From NCBI GenBank assembly GCA_964500525.1, contig CAZCOE010000055.1, positions 1 to 24,132 on the forward strand: a DNA stretch of 24,132 bases, given 5' to 3'. The translations under genes and the position numbers were made by a program. The stretch comes from RGIG7378 sp964500525 (GTDB taxonomy: Bacteria; Bacillota; Clostridia; RGIG7378). The notes beneath the pieces were generated by a model that saw only the letters and a program-made list of their open reading frames with translations, had not been told where the DNA came from and did not search any database. Within the stretch, counting starts at the first letter, position 1, and every line of letters starts with the position of its first letter. Shown in pieces: positions 7,537-15,222 of this stretch.

Positions 7537-8522
7537 CCCGCGAACAGCTCATTAACAAGGCTGCAGCCCTGTTGGCTGACGGCACCGTCAAGTATGTCCT
7601 GGGTTGGAAGAAGGGGGAATTCGACTACGACGTCACTCCCGCAGTCTTTGAAACACAGGAGGAGATCAGGGCAGATTTTGTGTGGAACGACTTCTGCGGA
7701 GCCAATTTCTCCAAGTATCTGGTGTCCAAGACTCGCAGTCTGGACGGCAGGATTCTGGCATTTCTCAAGCCCTGCGATACATATAGCTTTAACCAATTGC
7801 TGACAGAGCATCGCTTTGACCGGGATAAGGTCTATGCTGTGGGCATTCCCTGCCAAGGCATGGCAGACATTTCCGGGATTAAGGAAATCTGCGGCGAGGG
7901 CATTTCCGCTATCGAGGCAGATGGGGACTATCTGTCGGTAACGACAATTTACGATGATCAGCCCATCAAGGTGGAGGCCGGGCAGGTTTTGGCAGAGCGC
8001 TGCCGTAATTGCAAGAGCAAGATGCATGTGGCCTACGACGAGCTGATAGGCGAGGAGGGCCAGGTCATAGACTCAAACCGCTTTGACCAGGTGGAGCAGC
8101 TGGAATCAATGACTGCCGACGAAAGGTTTGCCTTCTGGCAGAATGAGCTGTCCCGGTGTATTCGGTGCAATGCCTGCCGGGATGTATGCCCTGCATGTAC
8201 CTGCGAGAAGTGCGTATTCGACAACCCCAAGTCCGGAGTTGAGAACAAGTCTCCGGCAAACAGCTTTGAGGAGAAGATGTTCCACATTATCCGGGCGTTC
8301 CACGTGGCCGGCCGGTGTACAGACTGCGGAGAGTGCTCCAGAGTCTGTCCCCAGCATATTCCCCTGCACCTGCTGAACCGCAAGTTCATCAAGGACATCA
8401 ACGTATTTTACGGCGAGTACCAGGCAGGCGCCCGGGAAGGATCCAGAGCTCCCCTGGTGGACTACACAACCGAGGATCTGGAGCCCGGAGAGGTTTTTGA
8501 CAGGAGGGATGCCAATGCGTAA
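7524..8522 (+). CDS. flxC: FlxC-like iron-sulfur protein with C-terminal dicluster ferredoxin
   Basis: A 332-residue protein. The N-terminal half resembles the F420-hydrogenase beta-like part seen in Flx/sulfhydrogenase electron-transfer subunits (blocks around FLKPCDTYSF and VGIPCQGM, and RCRNCKSK). Two [4Fe-4S] motifs follow, CIRCNACRDVCPACTCEKC near residue 213 and CTDCGECSRVCPQ near residue 269. It should carry electrons between the FAD/NAD(P)H subunit and FlxD/HdrA. GGAGG at 7512-7516 precedes the ATG, which overlaps flxD by 13 bp. The choice of flxC rather than flxB rests on gene order in an apparent flxDCBA arrangement and is tentative; the family-level call is firmer. Confidence 0.8.
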   Translation: MQTVTREQLINKAAALLADGTVKYVLGWKKGEFDYDVTPAVFETQEEIRADFVWNDFCGANFSKYLVSKTRSLDGRILAFLKPCDTYSFNQLLTEHRFDRDKVYAVGIPCQGMADISGIKEICGEGISAIEADGDYLSVTTIYDDQPIKVEAGQVLAERCRNCKSKMHVAYDELIGEEGQVIDSNRFDQVEQLESMTADERFAFWQNELSRCIRCNACRDVCPACTCEKCVFDNPKSGVENKSPANSFEEKMFHIIRAFHVAGRCTDCGECSRVCPQHIPLHLLNRKFIKDINVFYGEYQAGAREGSRAPLVDYTTEDLEPGEVFDRRDANA

Positions 8523-9543
8523 GTGTTCTTTGGATTCTCTTAATGAAATATTTGCAAGAATCACCCAGTCTGCCCGGCTGTATCTCCCCGTAGATGGAGA
8601 TAACGGCAAGGCAGCATATACAGAGTGGCAGCAGGACCTTAAGTGGAGCAATGCCCTGAACACTATCAAGAGCCCCAAGGACTTCTTCTTCCCCCAGACA
8701 GAGGACCTGATGGCATTCAAAACATCAGGCAAGAACATCGAGATCATAGATACCCGGGAGGAGAGCAGGGATTTCGTGGTATTCGGAGTGAGGGCCTGTG
8801 ACGTCAAGAGCTTTGAGGTGCTGGACAACGTGTTCCTCAAGGAACCCTATGACAGCTACTATGCAAACCGCAGGGAGCACGGAATCATCATTTCCGCTGC
8901 ATGCACCAGGCCCGGCGACACCTGTTTCTGCAATACCTTCGGCATTGACCCTGCAAGGCCCCAGGGAGATATTTCTGTATGGAAGACAGCCAACGACCTC
9001 TATTGGCAGAGCAATACAGACAGAGGAGCGACTCTGCTGGACAAAATCTCGGATCTTGCAGAGGAGTGCGGCACAGAGGCCGTCGGGGAGCAACAGCAGC
9101 AGATTGACAGGATCATGGCCAAGCTGCCTCTGGCGCACCTGACAACAGATGGATGGGGACCGGGGAAAACCCAGGAACTGTTCGATAACCCCAAGTGGGC
9201 AGAGCTGTCCGAGGCCTGCCTGGGCTGCGGAACATGCACCTTTGTGTGCCCCACATGTCAATGCTACGATATCAAGGACTTTAACACCGGCAAGGGGGTT
9301 ATCCGGTTCCGCTGCTGGGATTCCTGCATGTATTCCGAATTCACCAAGATGTCTGCAGGTCAGCCCCGCTTGACGCAGAAGGAACGCTTTCGCCAGCGCT
9401 TTATGCACAAGTTGGTCTATTATCCGGAAAACAACAATGGAATGTTCAGCTGCGTAGGCTGTGGCCGTTGCCTGGCCAAGTGCCCCATTTCTATGAACAT
9501 TGCAAAGGTAATGAAGGCCATTGGAGGTAAAGACAATGACTAA
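8515..9543 (+). CDS. flxB: FlxB-like (HydB/AsrA-type) 4Fe-4S dicluster protein
   Basis: From the ATG at 8515 the protein has 342 residues. AGGAGGG at 8502-8508 sits 6 bp upstream, which decides this start over TTG 8497 and ATG 8509. Its pattern matches subunits related to sulfhydrogenase HydB and anaerobic sulfite reductase A: FGVRACDVKSFEVLD and ACTRPGDTCFCNTFG in the N-terminal half, then [4Fe-4S] motifs CLGCGTCTFVCPTCQC and CVGCGRCLAKCPISM. In HydB and AsrA this subunit pairs with the FAD/NAD(P)H-binding subunit, which is the next gene. It overlaps neighbours on both sides by 8 bp (8515-8522 and 9536-9543), so translation is coupled. The B/C naming is tentative. Confidence 0.82.
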   Translation: MRKCSLDSLNEIFARITQSARLYLPVDGDNGKAAYTEWQQDLKWSNALNTIKSPKDFFFPQTEDLMAFKTSGKNIEIIDTREESRDFVVFGVRACDVKSFEVLDNVFLKEPYDSYYANRREHGIIISAACTRPGDTCFCNTFGIDPARPQGDISVWKTANDLYWQSNTDRGATLLDKISDLAEECGTEAVGEQQQQIDRIMAKLPLAHLTTDGWGPGKTQELFDNPKWAELSEACLGCGTCTFVCPTCQCYDIKDFNTGKGVIRFRCWDSCMYSEFTKMSAGQPRLTQKERFRQRFMHKLVYYPENNNGMFSCVGCGRCLAKCPISMNIAKVMKAIGGKDND

Positions 9544-10369
9544 CATTCAAGAGACACTGATTCCAAAAATCGGCGTCATTACAGATATCAGAATCGACAC
9601 TCCCGACATCAAGACATTCCGGGTGGTTACCCCTGATGGGGCTAAGCCCTTTGACCACAGGCCTGGCCAGTGCGCCATGCTGTCTATACCCGGTATAGGA
9701 GAGGCTATGTTCTCGATTACGTCCTCTCCTACAAATACGGAGTACATGGAGTTTTCCATCAAGAAGTGCGGCTGCGTTACAGAGTGGCTGCACCAGGCAG
9801 AGGTGGGTCAGCAGATTACAGTTCGCGGCCCCTATGGGAAGCCCTTCCCCGTGGATGATGAATTTGCAGGCAAGGACCTGCTGTTTGTGGCAGGCGGCGT
9901 AGGTCTGGCTCCCCTGCGTTCAGTTATCAACTACTGCCGTCACTATCGGGAAAGGTACGGCACCATCGATATAGTATACGGTTCCCGCACCAAGGAGGAC
10001 CTGCTGGATTATCAGGAAATCATTCAGGAATGGGCCAACGACAAGGACGTAAATGTGCACCTGACCATTGACCGGGAGCAGGAGGGCTGGGATGGCCATG
10101 TGGGCTTTGTCCCCAACTTCGTCAAGGAATTGGGATTCAGCACCGATAAGACGGCCATTCTCTGCGGTCCACCGATTATGATCAAGTTTACACTGGAGGG
10201 ACTGTGTTCCCTGGGCTTTGAGAAGAGCCAGATTTACACAACACTGGAAATGCGCATGAAGTGCGGTATCGGCAAGTGCGGCAGATGCAACGTGGGATCC
10301 AAGTATATTTGCAAGGATGGCCCTGTATTCCGCTTTGACCAGCTGGATGAGCTGCCTGATGAGTATTAA
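9536..10369 (+). CDS. flxA: FlxA-like FAD/NAD(P)H oxidoreductase with C-terminal [2Fe-2S]
   Basis: A 277-residue member of the ferredoxin-NADP reductase superfamily and the electron entry point of the operon. In order: FAD-binding barrel with RPGQCAML and the flavin motif MFSITSSP (~58-65), NAD(P)-binding motif VAGGVGLAPLRSV (~120), C-terminal CGPP, then a dihydroorotate-dehydrogenase-B type [2Fe-2S] site with spacing C-x4-C-x2-C-x7-C (CGIGKCGRCNVGSKYIC). Homologues in FlxABCD-HdrABC systems oxidise NADH. NADH versus NADPH use cannot be read reliably here. Start at 9536 with GGAGG at 9523-9527; the TTG at 9521 is upstream of that site. The position of an arginine usual in the flavin motif (RxYS) is occupied by Met. 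Confidence 0.88.
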   Translation: MTNIQETLIPKIGVITDIRIDTPDIKTFRVVTPDGAKPFDHRPGQCAMLSIPGIGEAMFSITSSPTNTEYMEFSIKKCGCVTEWLHQAEVGQQITVRGPYGKPFPVDDEFAGKDLLFVAGGVGLAPLRSVINYCRHYRERYGTIDIVYGSRTKEDLLDYQEIIQEWANDKDVNVHLTIDREQEGWDGHVGFVPNFVKELGFSTDKTAILCGPPIMIKFTLEGLCSLGFEKSQIYTTLEMRMKCGIGKCGRCNVGSKYICKDGPVFRFDQLDELPDEY

Positions 10370-10380
10370 TGGAGGATAGT

Positions 10381-11055
10381 ATGGAAAAGATGGTAAATAT
10401 TTTCCTGTTTGGAAAGAAATACCAGGTACCTGAGAACCTGACAATTATGACAGCCATGGAATATGCTGGCTATCAGCTTGTGAGAGGCTGCGGATGCCGC
10501 AATGGATTCTGCGGTGCCTGCGCCACAATCTACAGAATCAAGGGTGACCGGGAACTCAAGGCCTGTCTGGCATGTCAGACAAAGGTGGAGGACAACATGT
10601 ACATTGCCACATTGCCCTTCTTCCCACTGGTCAAGCAGGTATATGACATAGAGAAGGTGAAGACAAATGAGGCTGTTATGATGCAGCTGTACCCTGAGAT
10701 CTACGCCTGCGTAGGCTGCAACGCCTGCACCAAGGCATGTACCCAGGGGCTGAACGTAATGCAGTACATAGCATACGCACAGAGAGGTGATTTTGAGAAT
10801 TGCGCCCGGGAGTCCTTTGACTGCGTAATGTGCGGAGTTTGCTCATCCCGCTGCCCGGCCGGCATTTCCCATCCTCAGGTGGCCATGTTGGCACGCCGCA
10901 TTAATGGCAAGTATCTGGCTCCCGGATGCGGACATCTGGAGGACAGAGTCAAGGAAATCAAGAACGGCGACTTTAAGGACCTGATTGAGGCCCTGATGGC
11001 CAAGCCGGTAGAGGAGCTCAAGGAGCTCTACAACAATCGCGAGATTGAGAAGTAA
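10381..11055 (+). CDS. Fumarate reductase/TfrB-like iron-sulfur subunit: [2Fe-2S] plus two [4Fe-4S]
   Basis: A 224-residue protein from the ATG at 10381, preceded by GGAGG at 10371-10375; an alternative ATG at 10369 lacks such a site. N-terminal plant-type ferredoxin domain with C-x4-C-x2-C (CRNGFCGAC) and a later Cys in KACLAC, then CVGCNACTKACTQGL and CVMCGVCSSRCPAGI. This resembles FrdB/SdhB and the N-terminal part of methanogen TfrB, but both C-terminal motifs have four regularly spaced cysteines, so two [4Fe-4S] clusters are expected rather than the [3Fe-4S] of membrane fumarate reductases. It should wire electrons into the flavoprotein encoded 14 bp downstream. There is no CCG domain; HdrB provides that separately. 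The exact family name is uncertain. Confidence 0.82.
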   Translation: MEKMVNIFLFGKKYQVPENLTIMTAMEYAGYQLVRGCGCRNGFCGACATIYRIKGDRELKACLACQTKVEDNMYIATLPFFPLVKQVYDIEKVKTNEAVMMQLYPEIYACVGCNACTKACTQGLNVMQYIAYAQRGDFENCARESFDCVMCGVCSSRCPAGISHPQVAMLARRINGKYLAPGCGHLEDRVKEIKNGDFKDLIEALMAKPVEELKELYNNREIEK

Positions 11056-11069
11056 GGAGGGGACCACAG

Positions 11070-12674
11070 ATGTACGCAGATAAGTTTCAGAAATCCATTG
11101 CTGCAGTAGAGGCGGCGAGAGAGCAGAACATCGCATATGAGCCCCGGCGTATGACAGCCCAGGAGAAGGATGACCTGTTGGCAGCATACCACCCTGACTA
11201 CCGCAAGGATCAATTTGCCGAACTCAAGGTTGGCCCCAACAAGGGAGAGAAGGTTCCCACGGAGCTGGCAGAGGTTCTCCAGGCCCACAGCCGCATTACA
11301 GCAGACAGGGTTGACCTGACCAAGCCCGACTACGATGTAGATGTGCTGGTTATCGGAGCAGGGGGAGCGGGAACATCCGCCGCTATTGAGGCCCATGAGG
11401 CCGGCGCCAACGTCATGATCGTCACTAAGCTGAGAATGGGGGACGCAAATACCATGATGGCAGAGGGAGGCATTCAGGCTGCAGATAAGCCTAACGATTC
11501 CCCTGCAATCCACTTTGTGGACGCCTACGGAGGGGGACACTTTGCAGCCAAGAGGGAGTTGCTCTCCAAATTGGTCTGCGACGCACCTGAGGCTATTCAG
11601 TGGCTCAGCTCCCTGGGAGTAGAGTTTGACAAAGAGGCCGATGGAACCATGGTGACCACCCACGGAGGCGGCACATCCCGCAAGCGTATGCATGCCTGCA
11701 AGGACTACTCCGGGGCAGAGATTATGAGAACTCTGAGAGACGAGGTGCTGAACAGACAGATTCCGGTGGTGGACTTTACCTCCGCAATCGAGATTATCCT
11801 GGACGAGAATGGCAATGCCGCAGGTGCGGTGCTTATGAATATGGAGACCAGGGACCTGCTGGTTGCCAAGGCCAAGACAGTTATTATAGCCACAGGCGGC
11901 GCAGGACGTATGCACTACCAGGGCTTCCCCACATCCAACCACTACGGAGCCACAGCCGACGGTCTGGTGCTGGGTTACCGGGTTGGCGCCAAGCTGCTGT
12001 ATGCAGACACATTGCAATATCACCCCACAGGAGCCGCATATCCGGAGCAGATTTTCGGCGCCTTGGTTACAGAAAAGGTTCGTTCCCTGGGAGCCAAGCT
12101 GGTTAACATGGATGGAACGGTATTCGTACACCCCCTGGAGACCCGGGACGTATGCGCAGCAGCAATTATCCGGGAGTGCAATCACAGAGGCAAGGGTGTT
12201 GAGACAGGCAACGGCCTGGGCGTATGGCTGGACACACCTATGATCGAGAAGATCGGAGGCCAGGGCACCATCGAGAAACGCATTCCTGCCATGATGCGCA
12301 TGTTCGGCAAGTACGGCATAGATATCCGCAAGGAGCCTATCCTGGTTTACCCCACATTGCACTACCAAAACGGCGGTCTGGATATTACTCCCGACGGAAT
12401 GACTACCAACGTAAAGAACCTGTTTGTGGCAGGTGAGGCAGTTGGAGGAATCCACGGCAGAAACAGACTCATGGGCAACTCCCTGCTGGATATTATCGTG
12501 TTTGGCCGCAGCGCAGGACAGAACGCAGCTGCAGCAGCCAAGAACACAAGGGTTGGTCAGCTGACACTCAGCCATATAGACAGGTTTGAGCAGGAGCTGG
12601 CCACAGCCGGAGTTTCCACCGATATGGTATCTCCCAAGCTGCTGCCCAACTATACTAAACAGGCAAGTATCTGA
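11070..12674 (+). CDS. frdA: Soluble fumarate reductase flavoprotein subunit (FrdA/TfrA-like)
   Basis: A 534-residue protein. Residues 1-88 are a non-canonical N-terminal extension (contains YHPDYRKDQ and GPNKGEKVP), followed by the FAD motif VIGAGGAGTSAA (94-105). Active-site elements of the fumarate reductase/SDH/L-aspartate oxidase family are present: QYHPTG (His318), ETRD (Arg359, the catalytic proton-transfer Arg position), HYQNGG (His431) and GRNRLMGNSL (Arg466). The histidine that binds FAD covalently in membrane SDH/QFR (SHTxxAEGG) is Asn127 here (ANTMMAEGG), so FAD should be non-covalent. No signal peptide and no membrane-anchor gene are seen, so it acts in the cytoplasm. The preceding fumarase and Fe-S subunit make fumarate -> succinate more likely than L-aspartate oxidation. 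AGGAGGGG precedes the ATG. Confidence 0.9.
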   Translation: MYADKFQKSIAAVEAAREQNIAYEPRRMTAQEKDDLLAAYHPDYRKDQFAELKVGPNKGEKVPTELAEVLQAHSRITADRVDLTKPDYDVDVLVIGAGGAGTSAAIEAHEAGANVMIVTKLRMGDANTMMAEGGIQAADKPNDSPAIHFVDAYGGGHFAAKRELLSKLVCDAPEAIQWLSSLGVEFDKEADGTMVTTHGGGTSRKRMHACKDYSGAEIMRTLRDEVLNRQIPVVDFTSAIEIILDENGNAAGAVLMNMETRDLLVAKAKTVIIATGGAGRMHYQGFPTSNHYGATADGLVLGYRVGAKLLYADTLQYHPTGAAYPEQIFGALVTEKVRSLGAKLVNMDGTVFVHPLETRDVCAAAIIRECNHRGKGVETGNGLGVWLDTPMIEKIGGQGTIEKRIPAMMRMFGKYGIDIRKEPILVYPTLHYQNGGLDITPDGMTTNVKNLFVAGEAVGGIHGRNRLMGNSLLDIIVFGRSAGQNAAAAAKNTRVGQLTLSHIDRFEQELATAGVSTDMVSPKLLPNYTKQASI

Positions 12675-12692
12675 TGGGAAGAAGGATGTAAA

Positions 12693-14060
12693 ATGGTTAA
12701 GACAAGAAGCAAGAAGGCCCTGTTTATCGCAATCGCCCTGATTCTGGCTGCAGCAGTTGGCACATGGTGCATAATAAACGCAGCAAATGCCAAAGGCGTA
12801 GCCAGTGCTATTAAGATTTCATCCACAACAGCCCTGTTGGCAGGCATTTTTGTGGTGGCGGCCCTGGGTTATTTGCTGGGCAGCATTTCCGTAAAGGGCG
12901 TTTCTCTGGGTACTGCCGGCGTATTTCTGGTAGCAATTTTGTTCGGCTACCTGTGCACATTGCCGGGGCTCAAGGAAATTCCTGTGCTGGGCGCATTCTT
13001 TATTCAGGACTCATCTGCCACACTCAATACATATTACTCGAAGATTGTGCAGAATGTGGGATTGGTCCTGTTTGTCACATCTGTGGGATTTATCGCCGGT
13101 CCCAACTTCTTCAAGGATTTGAAGAAGAATGCCAAGTCCTATGTGCTGCTGGGCATTTTGATCATAGCATCCGGTGCATTGGTGGCAGTGCTGTTTGCAC
13201 TGATTCCGGGTATTGGCCCGGAGTTCTCCGCAGGGGTACTGTCCGGCGCACTCACAACTACCCCCGGATTCTCTGCAGCCCTTGAGGCGGCAGGCAACCT
13301 GGGACATGGAACGGATATTATCACCCTGGGCCACGCAATCGCATATCCCTTTGGCGTAATCGGCGTGGTTCTGTTTGTGCAGCTGATGCCCAAGTTCCTC
13401 AAGGCGGACATGGCAAAGGAGAGAGAGCTTCTCAAAAACGGAGCGGAGGATGCGGCAGAGGAAAGGACAGGATTGTTCTCATGCGACCCCTTTGGCCTGA
13501 CACCCTTTGCATTGGCAGTTATCTTTGGTTTGCTGCTGGGGGGGATTACAATTCCCCTTTCCGGCAAGGGCTACGCAGGCCCCTGCTTTAGCCTGGGAAC
13601 CACAGGTGGAACCCTCATAATGGGTCTGGTGCTGGGCCACTTTGGCAGGATTGGCAAAATGTCCCTCAAGGTTTCTGAGGGGACGGCCAAGGTATTCCGG
13701 GAGTTTGGACTCATGCTGTTCCTGATCGGTGCCGGAGTCAGCGGCGGTGTTTCTTTGGTTAACGAAATCGGCAAATCCGAGCTGGGTCCAATGATTGTGG
13801 TATATGGCCTGCTGGGCGGTGTGGCAATGACAATTGTCCCCATGGCAATCGGATTTATATTTGCAAAGTTTGTCCTCAAGCTGAACCTGTTGAATAACCT
13901 GGGTTCAATAACCGGAGGTATGACATCCACTCCTGCTCTGGGCACGTTGATCAACACAGCAAAGACAGAGGACGTGGCAGCGGCATATGCATCCACATAT
14001 CCAATTGCATTGGTGCTTATAGTGTTAGCGTCCCAGTTGATTATTACGTTGATGAGTTAA
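12693..14060 (+). CDS. AspT/YbjL (aspartate:alanine exchanger) family transporter, possible succinate/dicarboxylate exporter
   Basis: A 455-residue integral membrane protein with two homologous multi-helix halves. Each half carries the conserved Thr-Pro motif of the family: GALTTTPGFSAALEA in the first and GGMTSTPALGTLI in the second. AspT itself exchanges aspartate for alanine, and relatives such as corynebacterial SucE export succinate. As last gene of an operon that ends in fumarate reduction, succinate export or dicarboxylate exchange is the best guess (inference). The two cytoplasmic RCK_C/TrkA-C domains that usually separate the halves in AspT are missing; only a ~40-residue charged loop is present, which explains the short length. 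It starts 18 bp after frdA with AAGGA upstream. Confidence 0.85.
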   Translation: MVKTRSKKALFIAIALILAAAVGTWCIINAANAKGVASAIKISSTTALLAGIFVVAALGYLLGSISVKGVSLGTAGVFLVAILFGYLCTLPGLKEIPVLGAFFIQDSSATLNTYYSKIVQNVGLVLFVTSVGFIAGPNFFKDLKKNAKSYVLLGILIIASGALVAVLFALIPGIGPEFSAGVLSGALTTTPGFSAALEAAGNLGHGTDIITLGHAIAYPFGVIGVVLFVQLMPKFLKADMAKERELLKNGAEDAAEERTGLFSCDPFGLTPFALAVIFGLLLGGITIPLSGKGYAGPCFSLGTTGGTLIMGLVLGHFGRIGKMSLKVSEGTAKVFREFGLMLFLIGAGVSGGVSLVNEIGKSELGPMIVVYGLLGGVAMTIVPMAIGFIFAKFVLKLNLLNNLGSITGGMTSTPALGTLINTAKTEDVAAAYASTYPIALVLIVLASQLIITLMS

Positions 14061-14061
14061 G

Positions 14062-14187
14062 GGCAAAGCTTCGCAGTGAATAGTGAATAGTGAATAGTGA
14101 AGAGTTGTGGACTCTATGCTCCCATGGTCTATATGCGAGGCAAAGCTTCGCAGTGAATAGTGAATAGTGAATAGTGAAGAGTTGTGG
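14062..14187. repeat. Two perfect 49-bp direct repeats with internal heptamer array
   Basis: Copies at 14062-14110 and 14139-14187 are identical over 49 bp, separated by 28 bp of unrelated sequence. Each contains three tandem heptamers AGTGAAT plus a partial fourth. In the second copy TGCGAGGC/GCTTCGCA (14134-14152) forms a hairpin with an AAA loop. No terminator is obvious for the upstream operon. With two copies and internal tandem repeats this is an interspersed short-repeat element, not a CRISPR array. Confidence 0.9.
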
Positions 14188-14229
14188 TGGCCACGTTCCA
14201 GAGATCAAATACAGTATGCGGAGGAATGA

Positions 14230-15162
14230 ATGAGAGGCTTTTTGAAAGTAACATCAATCATTATATTGGCCATTTCCATGACGTTTGTCCTGGCATCATG
14301 TATGGGAGACCACCCAAATACCACTGAGAGCACCGGTTCACCTACTCCTGAGAGCAGCAATCAGGCAACGCCAACTGCAATAGCAACCATTACACCGATG
14401 CCAACGGACGCTCCAACGGACGCCCCAACAGCTACCCCCACAGCAGCACCTACAGCCACGCCCACAGCTGAACCCACAGAGAATACAGATCAGGGCGAGA
14501 CATATTGGGTAACGGGCTCAACTGTCAACTTCAGGAGAAGCCCCAGCGTTAATGGAGAGATTATTTCCCAGCTGTCCAAGGGTACAGAGATTACAAAACT
14601 TGGTGGGGAGGGAGATTGGCTGTACATCAGCTATGGAGAAACCCGGGGTTACATCCATGGGAACTATGCATCCGCTTATCCTCCGCCGAACACTGCAGCA
14701 GGACAGGTCCGCATTGTTGTAAAGAAGGCCCAGCGAAAATTGGAGCTATGGCAGGGCGAGACGTTAATCGGCACATTTTCTGTTGGCCTGGGCCGGAATC
14801 CCCAGGGTCATAAGCAGGTGGAAGGAGACAGCAAGACTCCTGAGGGAGAATACTATGTATGCACAAGGGTTAATCCCAGCGTGTTTTATCTCTCTCTGGG
14901 AGTATCCTACCCAAACAAGAATGATGCTGCCGCAGCCCTGGAGGATGGCAGAATAGACCAGGCAACCTATGACCGCATTGCCGCTGCCATTGATAACGGG
15001 CAATGCCCGGATTGGTATACTCCTCTTGGTGGAGAAATAATGATCCACGGATGCGGAGGTTCCAGAGACTGGACGGCGGGGTGTGTTGCCGTGGATAACG
15101 AAGTAATGGACATTTTGTTTGAGTATTGTCAAATAGGGACAAAAATCACCATATTGCCATGA
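14230..15162 (+). CDS. Lipoprotein with SH3b domain and L,D-transpeptidase (YkuD) domain
   Basis: A 310-residue secreted cell-wall enzyme. Signal peptide with lipobox LASC; Cys24 should be lipidated. A Thr/Pro/Ala-rich linker (~35-88) with repeating PTAxPTA/PTDAP units would span the wall. A bacterial SH3 domain follows (~93-148, with VNFRRSPSVNGEII and YIHGNYASAY), then the YkuD catalytic domain (~157-310) ending in IMIHGCGGSRDWTAGCVAVDN with the conserved His and catalytic Cys. Such enzymes make 3-3 peptidoglycan cross-links or attach proteins to the wall. RBS CGGAGG at 14219-14224. It appears to be a single-gene unit, with a terminator downstream. Confidence 0.92.
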   Translation: MRGFLKVTSIIILAISMTFVLASCMGDHPNTTESTGSPTPESSNQATPTAIATITPMPTDAPTDAPTATPTAAPTATPTAEPTENTDQGETYWVTGSTVNFRRSPSVNGEIISQLSKGTEITKLGGEGDWLYISYGETRGYIHGNYASAYPPPNTAAGQVRIVVKKAQRKLELWQGETLIGTFSVGLGRNPQGHKQVEGDSKTPEGEYYVCTRVNPSVFYLSLGVSYPNKNDAAAALEDGRIDQATYDRIAAAIDNGQCPDWYTPLGGEIMIHGCGGSRDWTAGCVAVDNEVMDILFEYCQIGTKITILP

Positions 15163-15191
15163 GCAGCAAATCGGGGTTTTGAACATTGAGA

Positions 15192-15222
15192 GGGAGGTGC
15201 GCTTGCGCCCCCTTTTTACTTT
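15192..15222 (+). terminator. Terminator after the L,D-transpeptidase gene
   Basis: A GC-rich imperfect hairpin (arms around 15192-15201 and 15206-15212, loop near CTTG), followed by TTTTTACTTTT. It lies between convergent genes and overlaps the 3' end of the LysR gene. Confidence 0.6.

Noticed and set aside
3928..11055. Archaeal (methanogen) origin because of hdr and mvhD-like genes
   Set aside because: The Flx subunits, class II fumarase, bacterial lipoproteins, the preQ1-I riboswitch and the ribosome sites are all typical of bacteria; FlxABCD-HdrABC is a known bacterial arrangement.
14062..14187. CRISPR array
   Set aside because: There are only two repeats, they contain internal tandem heptamers, a single 28-bp spacer separates them and there are no cas genes in the window.
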